NCBI GenBank assembly: GCA_945859605.1 | Contig: OX243822.1 | Span: forward strand, 426,501 to 490,500 | Direction of reading: 5' to 3' | Source of the DNA: Lumbricus rubellus | Lineage: Eukaryota; Annelida; Clitellata; Crassiclitellata; Lumbricidae | DNA: 64,000 bases | Shown: in pieces, positions 34,851-47,800 of the stretch | How the letters are laid out: the number at the start of each line of letters is the position of its first letter | Numbering within the stretch: the first letter of the stretch is position 1 | The notes under the pieces: generated by a model | The model's database searches: none | The model's input: only the letters and a program-made list of their open reading frames with translations | Told to the model about the DNA's origin: nothing | Program-made: the position numbers and the translations under genes

Positions 34851-35089
34851 ATATGATATTACACGCTACACAGAAATAAGTGATATCTTTGTATCCTTCT
34901 ATTTGTCATAGATCGATTCCACATCAAATATCGAAGTTGTCCCAGTATAAACATAACGAACATAATCCTATATTCTTTGACTGGAAGCCAGTACAGAATG
35001 TCTTTCACATAATTCAGGTAATTTGATTTGAAGCCAACTGTCACATAATAATACTTCATTGATCATCTTAAACTTCAAAATTATATATG

Positions 35090-35190
35090 TATATATATAT
35101 ATATATATACAATTATACATATATAATTGTATATCTATATATATATATATATAACCCGTGTGTGTATATATAATATCAAAGTAATACATA
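35090..35190. repeat. AT-rich microsatellite
   Basis: ATATAT runs with short palindromes between CARNMT1 and the SINE copy. Confidence 0.85.
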
Positions 35191-35324
35191 ATATATAATA
35201 CATGTATAATATAATATCCATGCTTGCATGCATATTTACATGCACATATAAATTATCAGAAATTTATATGTTGCACAATGCATTAGACTTCACAACTGAA
35301 TTGACATACGATATTACTACGATA

Positions 35325-36915
35325 TTAGTTCGTAGTTCTGCAGAAGGCATTATTGTCGGAAAACTGTCTATTGTAATCCACGAGACCATTCACTGGCGCC
35401 ATCGTCTGTGGCTTGCGAGCGACGATGAACACGCATTCGTATTCGTACTTGAGCATCGAACGTGGGTTGTGAGTGTAGCACGCAGGAACGTGAGTCTTCT
35501 CTTTCTACAATTTAACGAAAAACAACCTTTTCATTGGTCGACGTTGAGCTGGTTGCTTTGCTCTAACCACACGTTACTAGAGATGCCATGTCCAATTAAT
35601 AATCTATAGAGCCAATCAAAAGTTAAATCTTTAAAAAGCACAAAAATCCTAAATCCAATGTAAATTGTAATTGTAATCAGACATTTATATAGCGCCCCTT
35701 CAGAGAACTTCTCAGAGGCGCTCCCGACCTGACACCAAACCATAATCAAAGAGAATGGTTTTCAAACGCTTGCGGAAAAGGGGAAAAGAAAGACAAAGAA
35801 GTTCATTACGGAGACTAATAGGTAATTTATTCCAGAAAGACGGATCGACCATAGAAAAAACTTCTATGCAGCACTGTGGAAGATCGAACCATAGGGACAA
35901 AATCCGACAAATTATGTTCTTATAATGACCAACAATTTATACTGCACTTTGCTTTACAGGGCATGACATTTAAAATTTTAAATAGCATAAAGGATCCTCG
36001 TTAAAAATGACGTCCGTGTAGTAATAGTAAAAATCAAGTAAGTAATGGTATCATTACAATTTGCAACTTCCTTTATCATGCTGATGAAGGTTGTCAATTT
36101 GTCACACACTGAGATTCACCTGTTTGATCAACAAACACTGAGACATGGGTTAGGGTTAGTTGCAAACCTAACCCTAACATTATCATAATCATTGTGGGGC
36201 GCGGTGGTGTAGTGGTGGCGTCGTTGCCTTGGAGCCGGAAGGTTTGAGGTTCGAATCCACCTCGCCGCGCAAGGACCTTGGGCAAGTCCTTCACTCGCAA
36301 TTGCTCAGCGCTTCGGCGTGAAACTCCGATGCAGTGTCCGCTCTGCATTCGGGAGCGCCTCTGAGTAGTAGGAGCTTGAAGGGGCGCTATAACAATGCAC
36401 ATACAAACAAAACAAACAAACACGTTATGTTTACAGAGAAATGGACACTGACCACAATTTCGAAGTTGAGCTTCTGAGCGACTTTTCGAACTTCTTCGTA
36501 GCTCAGTTCAATGGAAGATTGGTCCGGCATGTCAGCGAAATGGTAAAGGAGAGGACCTGGAACAGAGAATGGACCAAGACCCGATCTAAGACAATAACAC
36601 AAAAGACCACCAGAACATCATAGTCCTTATATGGTCCAAGACCCACCATAAGATGAATTAAAAGACCAAACATAACATCAGCATTGCTCCTTAACACAGG
36701 GTGGTCCTCGTTCCGCGACCACAAACACGGTCCTCAATTGGACCAAGGTCCTCTCTAAGGCCAATTACAGGACCAACAGTAAAATAAATGATAAGAATCC
36801 ACGATATAATAAATAATAATAATAATTAATAATAATAATAATAATAAATAATAATAATAATAATAAATAATAATAATAATAATAATAGTAATAATAATAG
36901 TAATAATAATAATAA

Positions 36916-36970
<55 letters not shown>

Positions 36971-39900
36971 GTAATAATTATAATAAAATAATAATAATAA
37001 AATAATAATAAAATAATTATAATAAAAATAATAATAGAATGATGATTCTTGTTGAACGATGAAATCTCGAGCACGTACCAAAGTTGATCCAACATCCGCC
37101 TGGTTTGAGGATGCGATGAATTGCTTCCATGTACGCGATGATGTCGTGCGCCGTGTCGAGAAAGAAAACGGTCGCAACACAATCCCAACGATCTAAACGA
37201 GAAACAATGAACAATGATTTGTAAAGCAGTCCTCGCAATATTTTAAAGACTGGTTCTTTTTACTCAAGAATTTTTTTATATACATTGATTATGTCTCATT
37301 AAATTATTTTTATATAGCACCTTTTCTATGAAACTACTCAGCTCAAGAATGCTCCCGACTCTTATCAAGGCAAAAAAACAGTACTTAGCGCATGCAAATA
37401 TTTAGACACTGGTGTCTAATGAAGAAGACGTTATCCACTGGCCACACAAAACCAACTCATACACTGAGGTAAATATTCAGAAAAAATTGGTTCACTAGAA
37501 AGAGAAAAAACAATAAAAAAAGTAAATTAAGATCTGTGTTAAACTGGTTCTCCGCTGTACCTGGTTCCGTGTAGACTTCGAGAAAGTCTCCGGCCGCCAT
37601 TGAGAAGTTGGCGTCGGGAGGAAGAGCGCTTGGATTCGTATCAGGGAAGAGGATTGCTTGCGTCTGATCTTTTGATGACATATTGTTGCAGAATTGATGA
37701 ACCCATGGATACAACGCATGACCATTCACCTTCTTACACCTACGCAACAACAAACAAAGCTTCATCATCTGATTAATATTCAGCATATAATGAATATTCA
37801 GCGTATAATTAATATTCATTAGTAATGAATATTAATCAGATCTATGCTGAATATTCATCTTTATAAAATAGAAATCAGAAGATGAATATAATAATATGTT
37901 AACGAATAGTGAACCAATGGTCCGAAAATTCTTTTTTTTAACACCAGTTGAATATTCAGTTTTCACTTCATATCAGTACCTCCCTGGCCAGCCATTCTTA
38001 TCATATTTACATTAGTATTTTTATACAACTATTATTATTATTATATTATATAAGTTATCATATTATTATCAATATTCTCATATTCTCATGCTTTTTCTAC
38101 TCTGAGGCAGAAAGGTCAGCTCAGGGACTTCAGTATTTTTTTTAAAGGCAGAGAAAGTTGTCTGGAATGGACACTATTCATTCAGGTTTACGACGGTAAA
38201 CACAGCCATATTATTATCATTATGATCATAATGTAAGGTTACAGCGAGTTTTTGGCACACATGCATTTTATATTAAAGCGTAAAAATTAAAGATCGAAAG
38301 TCTGTCGTACTTGTTGAGAATAAAGTTAGACGTGAAGAGCATGAAGAGACTGAACTCATTTCCTTGACAAGTGTAGCCGAGTTTGGCAATTTCGTACGCA
38401 AGTCGGCCGAGACCAGCGCCAGGAACGAGAACGGAAATCTGCGAAGGGTCACTGGAAAATGAATTCAATCTGCAGCACGGTCGAGTAAGAAAACCAGTTA
38501 ATTATGAAGTATAAAATCCAGTCAATAATGTTATAAGCCAGCGAGTCAAAAGCCAAAAAATCTACCAATTCTCTCACACACTGTCAATCAAGAAAATCAC
38601 TAGTCTCACAAGCATGTCACTCAAACAGCCAAAAAGCCAGCAATTATCTCAGGCAACAGATCTGTCAAAATCAAGAATCTCACAAATTTCAAAAGCCAGG
38701 CATTATGAAGCCAAAAAGCCAGTCAACTACCCATAACAGGCTGTCAACCAGCCCAGAATGAGACAACTCCACAAAAACTATTTAACTTCAGCAACGGCAA
38801 CCATTTGACCTACTTATTTTACTCTTGACCTACTTTATGATGCAGCAAAATTGGAATCCTAATATCTTCTTTACATTTAATTTCTTTGACCTGCTGAATA
38901 AATACAATGACCCCGACACGACCTGCGGATATTGTAAGGAACTAAAATTGTAAGGTTGGTAATGCCACTGTTTCACTAAAATTCTCAACTTACCACCTGT
39001 CCGGTGGAAACTGAAACGAGATTTCATCGAGTACTGGTCGATATGAAGCGTTTCGTTCGACAGCGCCGTCGCTACTCCAGTCTCTCACGATCTGTTTCAA
39101 CGTACTCTTCACTTTGTCCATGTCAAAGCTACTCGCAGGATGCAGGAAATCAGGCTGACTCTGACGAAAAAACAATCAAAACATAGATTCAAACGAGACA
39201 TTAAATAATTAATTTCTTTTTTGTTTCCATTTAATTGGCAATAATATGTAACTTGGTACGGTGAGTCACTTGGATTTGTCTCACTTTTTAAAAATAAGTG
39301 AAGATTAATTACTAACAGAAAACAAACCATAAGGCAAGGCCTTACTAAGCTAAGGTACGGTGAAGTAAATTCATAAAAGGTATGGTCACATAAGACAACT
39401 TGGACAGCTCAAGCAAGGAAGGAAAGGGTGTGCTAACAAAACCAAGTTAAGAAAAAGATTTATCAAGGCAACTTTAGGCTTTGTTATTAATATAACATAA
39501 ATGAAAGCTTCATTAGCCAAAGATAAAGTTGGGTAAACCAAGGTAAATTTTAGGTATGGTAAAAGACTTACCATCCAAATGAACTTACCATCCAAATGAA
39601 TATATTTAAATTAAAAATTATTAAAATCGAATAAAATAGTTAAAATTGAATTCCACAAAAGAAAACAATAGGTGAGTTATTTACAGCCGGACTTTCGTGA
39701 TGAATGTTTTCGAACATGACGTCTGTATCTGCGACGATCAACTTTATAATCTCGAAATTCTGTTCCGTGCATTTGCGAATCGACCGAAGATTGTTGAGAA
39801 AATCGGGAATGAGATCGCGATGGTGGACTGGCAGATTGTTGTAATGCTTTTCGGCAGCGATCAGTCGCTTCAGCGAGTGTACCCTGAAGAATTCGCACAA

Positions 39901-40311
39901 CTCAGTTTCAAACAACCACGATACTTTCATTCATTTTCACCATTGCAATCGACACGAACAGCATAATTTTATTTGTTATCTCACTACTTGCGCTAGGTCA
40001 GAAAAAAAATAAATTGAAATGTAAGTATTGGCAACGTGAATTTCTCGTCAGTATAGGGTTTTAGAAGTTCTCACCAAATAACAGAGGCCTTGACACCGTG
40101 GACATTAAATTATTTTTGGGACTTAGAAGGACCCAAACCGGGTGCCAAAGGAAAGTGAAGCAAGCTACAAAATGTGTGGAAATTTTGGCTACCTATAGTA
40201 TCTGAAAGCTTGGACTATTCTTTGAAAATGTAATCTCTCTTCCTTTTCCTCTTGTGTGAGAAGACCATCTGAAGAGTTTGATTCAATTCTCTGTTTCTTT
40301 GCTTCATCCAT
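35325..40311 (-). CDS. CARNMT1: Carnosine N-methyltransferase, eight exons, complete
   Basis: Exons: 40193-40311 (ATG 40309-40311), 39685-39883, 38994-39160, 38311-38451, 37561-37739, 37079-37192, 36453-36556, 35325-35504 (stop TAA 35325-35327). Every junction is GT-AG and in frame; 400 residues, close to the ~409 of the human protein as I recall it. The family transfers a methyl group from S-adenosylmethionine to carnosine, forming anserine. Landmarks: [11 protein letters not shown] (exon 1), [19 protein letters not shown] (exon 3), the SAM-binding loop [16 protein letters not shown] with G173-x-G175-x-G177 (exon 4), [19 protein letters not shown] and NFSMAAGDF (exon 5), [14 protein letters not shown] and [12 protein letters not shown] (exon 6), PLLYHF and IELSYEE (exon 7), [17 protein letters not shown] (exon 8). 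The C-terminus runs ~27 residues beyond that last motif. SINEs and LINE tails sit in introns. Confidence 0.95.
35655..35905 (-). mobile_element. LINE (CR1/L2-like) 3' fragment in CARNMT1 intron
   Basis: The minus strand encodes [14 protein letters not shown] and [13 protein letters not shown], the usual C-terminal end of non-LTR reverse transcriptases (W-N-x-L-P ... F-K-x-x-L-K). A 3' tail GGAGCGCCTCTGAGAAG ... GGGGCGCTATATAAAT follows, resembling the tail of the tRNA-derived SINEs. Confidence 0.75.
36149..36178. repeat. Short inverted telomere-type repeat
   Basis: GTTAGGGTTAG and CTAACCCTAAC, perfect 11-bp arms around an 8-bp loop, ending 15 bp before a SINE. Confidence 0.8.
36194..36420 (+). 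mobile_element. tRNA-derived SINE, copy 2
   Basis: Nearly identical to 25590-25820, inside a CARNMT1 intron, antisense to the gene. Confidence 0.88.
36795..37035. repeat. (AAT)n microsatellite
   Basis: About 240 bp of imperfect AAT repeats between CARNMT1 exons 6 and 7; its minus-strand I/Y frames are artefacts. Confidence 0.95.
37296..37370 (-). mobile_element. Retroposon tail fragment
   Basis: Minus strand reads GGGAGCATTC ... GGTGCTATATAAAAAT, a diverged member of the shared-tail family. Confidence 0.5.
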
Positions 40312-40632
40312 GTTTTTCGTGGCTGATGGCAGAGATTACATATATTGAATGATTCTACACCAGCTACAGATAAAAATCTTTAATGGCGGCATCTAGCAAT
40401 CGGCGAAATACATAATTCGGCCAAAATAAGTAAGTACATCTAAGTAGGCTAAATAATGCATGTAAGTTTTCAAAAGCGACTGTGCTCGTTTTTAATGAAT
40501 TAAGCCTTCACCACCGTTTTTTCGTTATAATGCATCATTTAAGATACCGTGAAGGCCTACAGATCGTTAGCGTAAACTTCAAATTTAAATTTATCACCGT
40601 AAACCCTGTTATGGTAATGTTATAAAGAGCCA

Positions 40633-40677
40633 TTTGAAACCTGGGACTAATATCGATATTAGTCCCAGTTTGAAACC
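40633..40677. repeat. 28-bp perfect palindrome with 9-bp flanking direct repeats
   Basis: Palindrome 40641-40668 (arm CTGGGACTAATATC) with TTTGAAACC directly on both sides (33-41 and 69-77 of the 40600s). It looks like the collapsed remnant of a TIR element. Confidence 0.75.
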
Positions 40678-40679
40678 AA

Positions 40680-41600
40680 CCGTATGAAAACAGCTAATCT
40701 ACGAGCGCTGCTTGAGTCAGTGAATTCGTCCACAAGGTTTCTAGAGGAAGTCAGATACGCGAACATGCTAGCCAAAGCTTTGAATTTCTTAAATAAGTCA
40801 GCCTCACGACTTTCGCGAGGTGTCCAATATACACAAGCCCATCTCTATAGGTTACTAGCCGCAACCTCAACCAATGTGGCTAAATTGGTCAGCAGCGTAT
40901 TATAGCCTGCAATGCGTGTATTTTGATATTACCTTCTTTCATCCAACGCTACATATTTTGTCGAATGGCACGTTGCACTTTGAAACTTGGAAGGACGAGA
41001 GGAAAGAAAGATATTATTGATCATTTGATAATAATAATTATTATGGTATAGGAACTTTCAGTCAAAACAACCTGGTTATAGCCTACTTATTTTAAAATAG
41101 ACGTCAATAATTATAAGCTACCGTAAGTCTACCATTAATTTACAATCTTCAGAATCAAAATTCTTTAACACTAAGAGTTTTACTGACTGAAAGGTAAGAC
41201 ATGTTTCTCACGAATTACAAAATGGATGAAGAAGAACTACAAGTCAGACATAAATCTGATGACACAAAGGCAGACTAACCACTTGTGTCTGTCCAAAGTC
41301 ACATTATTATTAGTCGTTTATGTAAACGAGAATCGCACAATTCAAGTATTATTCAACTGAAGTGACACCGCAAAAAGTAGATGAACTTATCAGCCATTCA
41401 CATTTCACCAGACAACAAATGCGCGACAATCAACTCATCGTCGAAATCATCTTCCAAACCATCTTTCGAACGCGTTGAAGACTTTTAGCATTGAAGACAA
41501 TTCTACAGGACAGCGATTAAAAATCATCGTTAGAGTCATCAAAAGTGTTTAGATAATCAACTTTTCGACAAGTCTTTCTCAAAAGTGTGGCGACACAAAA
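40680..41600. other. Spacer between CARNMT1 and CWC22
   Basis: Contains the upstream region of CARNMT1 and the 3' side of CWC22; no other coding signal found. Confidence 0.4.
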
Positions 41601-41603
41601 CCC

Positions 41604-41609
41604 TTTATT
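41604..41609 (-). terminator. Candidate CWC22 polyadenylation signal
   Basis: AATAAA on the minus strand, 224 bp past the CWC22 stop codon. Confidence 0.4.
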
Positions 41610-41832
41610 CGATAAGAAGTGTCTCTTCATCAGACAGCTTATTAAACACTTCGATACGAGTCATTGACGAATGATTCTTAACAAAAACAAGAGATGTCCT
41701 TCACAGTTCAAACGTTAAAGTCGTTCGATAATGTAACTTTGACATTTCTTCAATCTCTCTCCTCCGCAACGCGACCTGCAACAGCGAAAGTCATCAATTC
41801 ATCTTTCCGATCGTTTTCGCTAAAGTCCCTGT

Positions 41833-44800
41833 CTACGATCTTGAACGATGTCGCCTCTTGCGATCTTTCGTTCTGTCCCCGCTCCTTTCTCGTCCCCGTT
41901 CCTCGCCACGATTAGGACGGCCTTTGCTGTGGTGTCCTTCGCTGCCACTCGAACCACTGTCCTCTTTACGCTTCTTGCTTGTCCTTTTGTCCTGCTTTTG
42001 TCCTCTCTCACTGTCGCTGTCCTCAACATGCTTTCTTTTCTGTCCTCTGTCACTGTCGCTGTCCTCATCATGCTTTCTTTTATTATGTCCTCTGTCACTC
42101 TCGCTGTCATTCCTCCTTTTATTATGCCCTCTATCCCTGTCCTCATGTTTGTCCTTATCCGCTTTTCGTTTTCCCTTTCGTCCTTCCTTCTCACCATCGT
42201 CCTCACTTTCGCTTTCTTGTCCTCGACGGCGCACTTGTACGTCCTCGTTACGCTTTACGTGCACTTGTACGTCCTCGTTGCGCTTCACGTGCACTTCCTG
42301 TCCTCTGCCGTGACTTCGAGGTGTGTCCACATCGCGCTTTTTGTCCACTTGACCTCGCGTCTTTTCCTCGTCTGCGTTTTCCGGCAACTGACTGTACGAC
42401 GCAAGTTTCATAAGTCGTAGTTGCATAGAAGTCGGTCCGTCCGACGATTTCGCTGTCAAAGTCAAATTCAAAGACTTCTCAGACTTCTCTGAACGATGCT
42501 CAGACTTCTTTCGTCTGTCGTCCGACTTCTTGTGAGACTTCTTCTCTGGCGTTTTCGACGATTTCCCTTTTCGACTTTTCTTTACCGGAGGCGACGGCTC
42601 CGAATCTGTCAGCAAAAACATCACAACACAAAGTTGTTTAATTGTTGTAATTATTGGTGTTACACGAATGCCTGCAAATAGAGTCAAGAGTGGTGGGGCA
42701 TTTACCCTCACACCATGGAGGATTAACACTTATTCTTAACTACTACTTTTCACTTTCAACAGATTTCTTTGCGCTAAAGCATTAACGATGCCAATGATAC
42801 ACAAAGTGAAACTGAGAAATTCACATTAATAATCACGATAACAAAATAATAAAGGGGCTGAGAGGTTTCTCAGAGCTAAAAAATATATTTCTTTTGTGTC
42901 AAGTTTATTCAAGACTTTGATCAGAGTCTGCTGTTTCGGATTGGACGTTGATAGACACCTTTAAAACATTCTCAACCGATTCTATAAAAGGACCCAAAAA
43001 ATGGAATGCGATGCTTGATTATTACTCCAATAGAAGATGTTGTCAACAGAGCTGCTTCCCTCATAATTATTATCGTCCTCTGAAACAACCATCAATGAGC
43101 TAATGCTATTCACAATCATAATTTGTGGGGGGATATGGGTTGGGTAGGTATAAACGATAGGTTAGAGCGCCCACTTTTCACACAGAGTGTACAGGTTCAA
43201 TGCTCTCAACCTGTGTAGTGAATCTGATGACCTTTAGCATGACCCTCACTCACGGCTACTCACAGCTAGGGATGACACTCTGAATTTTTTAAAAAGGTCA
43301 GGTCCACACAAAAAGGCAAGAAAAAGCAAAATTGAGAAATTTTTGTGAGAAACACATTTTTGCCGACTTGAAATGCCGGACGACCTTTTAGTCATCAAAC
43401 CAAAAATTTTTCCTTTTTCCCGATAAAATTTCTGATGACTATTTTTCAGTATTTTGCCTCTGAATCTACAATTTTTTTAAATCCTGAGGGATCACATGTA
43501 AATAATTAATTAACAATAATTAATTAAGATGTAAATAATTAATTAAGATGTAAATAATTAATTAACATGTAAATAATTAACAAAAATGTAAATAATCAGT
43601 TAAAATGTAAATAATTAATTAAATGTAAATAATAAATTAACATGTAAAAATTAATTAAGATGTAAATAATTAATTAAGATGTAAATAATTAATTAAAATG
43701 TAAATAATTAATTAAAACATAAATAATTAATTAATTAGATCACCAGATGAAGATGGCGAATCACTCGAATCGGATGACGATGACTCAGATTCATCTTCGG
43801 ATGACAACGACGAAGCAACCGACGCGACGCGAGTCGGTGACCTCACTGGTTGCTTAGGAACGGACTTGAGATGGTCTCGTAGTTCATCACTAAAACACAA
43901 GATTTAAAAAAAATAGAAAAGAAATAAATTTACAAAACATAATAAAATACATATCATCTTAGGCCTAAAAAAAAGTTGTGTTTCCGGTAACATAGCTAAA
44001 AAAAATTGGGTAGGTAGGTCAGAAAATATTTTTATTTTTGTAAAATATTTTTATGCAGTGACTATCCGAAAAAGTATACCCCACTAGTCTTTTTTGCACG
44101 CTGAAACAAAGTACGTGTTCTAAGCAAGTATAAACTGCCTATTTCCCGACAGTCTGCACCTAAAACTGCTCTAGAAACAGTCCTATTAATTTCATTTTGT
44201 TGACGTCCCTTATGTTATGTCAATACAAATGTTAAAAAAAAATTTTTGAAAAAAAATTTAATTTTTTTGGGGGAAAAAATTTTTTTTGGGAAAAAAAATA
44301 TTTTTGTTTAATAAAATTTTTTGAAAAAAATATTTGAGTCGCGGCCGTAAAAATGGGTCGGTCGGGTTACCGGAAACACAACAATTTTTTTTTACGCCTT
44401 ATCTTAACACCACTGATATATTATAAATTATAATAAAACTCTAACATAGATTCCCCAAAAATTTGGAATAGAAATATTTAAGCACAGTTTATAAAATAAT
44501 AATATATTGAAATAAAAATAATAATCTTTGTTTAATTTCAAACTGACACACCGCAGGCACAATAAATCATAATAAAATAATAAAGAAAATAAACCGTAAA
44601 TATCTAATACATCAAAACAAAGTAAGAAATAATATTATCACAACCACCCATGGTAGAAAAATAATAGTATAACCACTACTAAAGACGTAACATTTGATAA
44701 CACTGAGTTTGTTTATTTAATTTACGTACGTTAATCCACCAAGTCCAATGGAAGTAAAGAAGTTGATGGCAAATCTCGTATTTCTTGGATTGTCCCTCGG

Positions 44801-47800
44801 AAAGAGACCTTCAAAGTACGGCTGTAACGTCCTGCAAATGAAAAGAATAGTTCTCATTAAAAATTCTCACAAATAAATAGTGAAATAACACTACGACAGG
44901 CAAAAAGGAAAAGAACCCTTTAATTGACATTCAGTTTATTTTACAGCAATGCAGAAGCATTTAAGAAATGCATTCTGAGAAGATATTTAGCAGTGGTTTA
45001 ATTTAATCAATTTGCCATTTAACTATTTCCAAAGTCATTTATTTCCAGTATTTCAACGGCCCTTAATTGGTCGACGAAACACTTCCTTTTGAGGTATTTA
45101 TAACACTAAAGTTTTCTAATGGTCGTCAAGTCATTAAGATATTATTGGTGTGGTTATTAAGGTCCTCTAATGGGCACAAAGGATATCTAAACTCACTCAA
45201 GGAATTCACTCCAAGCGGTCATTTAACAGTTATCCCAGATCATTTATTTCTCAGTGGTCATTTAATACAACGTAAAGGTCAATAAGTGATTAAGTGACAT
45301 TATTAAAAAGACTGACACATCCTTGAGACGATCGTTGAGGTTCGATAGACCCATGTATTCGGACAATTCCTGGAAAAGAATTTTTATGAAGATGCGACCG
45401 GATGACGTCGTGTCATCTTCGTTCAAACGGATGCATTCCAACACCTGGGAAAAACACGTAGAATTTTTTACAAATTCATAGAACCTTGGAAAACTACATA
45501 AAAATCATAAGTTTACGTATCTCCCTCTTAAAATAATGCACTAGTCAATCATCCTCCACGCTATTGTCATCATCATCATCCTCATCAATCATCACCATCA
45601 CTTAACTGACTCAGTATCCAAGTGGCTAGAGCGCTCTCCTTGTAACATGGAGAGTACGGTTCGACCCCTCTTCTCCTCTGAGATGACTACTGTGTAGGGA
45701 TCTTGAGTAGAAGGCCTTTACTTGCAATAACAGTCGATGATAATTAGACACCTTTAAAACGGTTGCACACGGTAATATAAATACTCTCTGTGCAAAGTCA
45801 TGAGGTAAGTGAATGTCTAGTATGGTCAATGGAAAAGAAATGACCAGTTGTTCATCGTCTTCAAAGATGACAACATCCTTCAATGAACAATGATTGGTTA
45901 GATCAGTCATTCTTAAACACCTTTTAGACGTTGCCAACCCATGTTATATAAGCCTGTGACCTGCAAGGCATTAACATAATTATTGGTATGTTTTGTATCA
46001 AAATTTGCATAACAGCGTTCATTGTAACGGATTGCGGTCTGTCAACCGAATTGTTTTAATATAAAGAATATCATAATTATTGTATCGTTATTACTGAAGA
46101 TTAATAAGGAATTATGGAACATCTCATACACTGCATCGGGAGCGCCTCTGAGTAGAGAGCTTGAAGGGGCGCTATAACAAGTGCACATACATACATACAT
46201 ACTGCTGCTGTATAAGTATGTGATCAATGTGACTGTATGTATTAAGTGGGAAATTAAATTGCATTTCATGGGTTAGAGTTACTGTGTAGGGACTTTGAAC
46301 CTCAATTCCTTCACTTGCAATTGCTCACTGCTCAGTGCCATTGAATGATACTTTGTCATTAGATAGACTGGCGCTATATAAATGCAACAAATGATATTAT
46401 TGTTAAGTGTTGTTGAATTGTCTTCCAACCTTCCATTCAATTGCATCTGTGTAAAGAAGATGAGCGTAGAACTTTGCAACGTTGCGTAGTTTGTTTGTCT
46501 CGAGTCGGTGAACCGTGTCGTATTGTTCCTGGAAGATTCTTTGATACGGTTCCATGAACTTCTTCTCCATCATGCAGAACCTCTGAGAATACAAGAGAAG
46601 AAATTGTTCAATGGTTAAAGCAGTGGACCATAAATACAGAGGTCAGAGTTTAAATCCCCCAACAGGAGGACAGAAGTTTCAGTGATTACTGTGACCCTAA
46701 CTAACTCAGATAAAATGAACACACACACACACACGGTGGTAGTGTAGCGGTGGCGTCACTGTCTTGGAGCCAGAAAGTTCGAGGTTCGAATCCACCTCGC
46801 CGTGTAAAGACCTTGGGCAAGTCCTTCACTTACAATTGCTAAGCGCTTTGGCGAGAAACTTTTATGCAGTGTCCGCTCTGCATTCGGGAGCGCCTCTGAG
46901 TAGTGAGAGAGAGCTTAAAGGGGCGCTATAACAAGTGCACATACAAACAAACAAACACAAATTAATAAATCAAAACAGATCCACGCAAACAGATACATGT
47001 ATCTAAACTCACACACACAACACACAACACATGAAGAGATAAGTTGAAGCAAAAGTTATTATTAACCTGAGCGAGAAGACCGAAGAATTTTTCGTAGGTG
47101 CGTTGTTGAGCACAGCAGTCGAGAATCATGTTGCACAACTCATCCTGTGAAAAGAAAATCATTAATGTTTGAATGCAGAGAAAGTCGAATTAATAAAAAT
47201 ATTAACGCGTTAAACGACAACAGTTTCACAGCTCATTTCAAAACACATCTCTCTCGATTTTATGTTTTGCAAAGACATCAAAAGCGTCATCATCACAGCT
47301 GCTTACAAGTGATCAGTAGAAAACTTAGAAGAAGACAAACTTAGGCTGCAATGGATCTCAAGTGTTAGCAACCTCATTTTCCTAGCATTGGCTTATAACA
47401 CGATGGTGGTTAGCCAGTCCTCTCCCTCACCGTCTCATCTTCCCACAAACAATGTACATGTATGTATGGTCAATGTATTCATTACAGCAGATGAGGTGCT
47501 GGCAAGGTGGCAGATATATCTTGAATCGAATTGCTATATATTCTGGTGGGCACACCACTAGATGGCTCTGCAATAGAAATATCTCAACACTGTAGACAGT
47601 GTAGAGGCTCTACATAAATGCATGTATACGTCTATAAGTTCTAGCAATTCACATGAATATTCAATCAAACAAGGCGCACACTGATGCTGCAAATGAATAT
47701 TATTATTATTGACCTTTTATATAGCGCACCATCAAGGTAATCTACTCAGAAGCGCTCCCAGTCCAAGAACGGCCAAATAAGGCAGAATAAATATGATACG

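Noticed and set aside
34859..35059. Minus-strand frame starting MKYYYVTVG, resembling the CARNMT1 C-terminal MMKYYYEC motif
   Set aside because: An in-frame stop lies just upstream, no acceptor precedes it, and the true last exon (35325-35504, [17 protein letters not shown]) was found nearby.
41848..42420. Plus-strand frames of 144-190 residues rich in Leu/Ser/Cys
   Set aside because: Antisense of the last CWC22 exon, whose RS/KR codons keep the opposite strand open.
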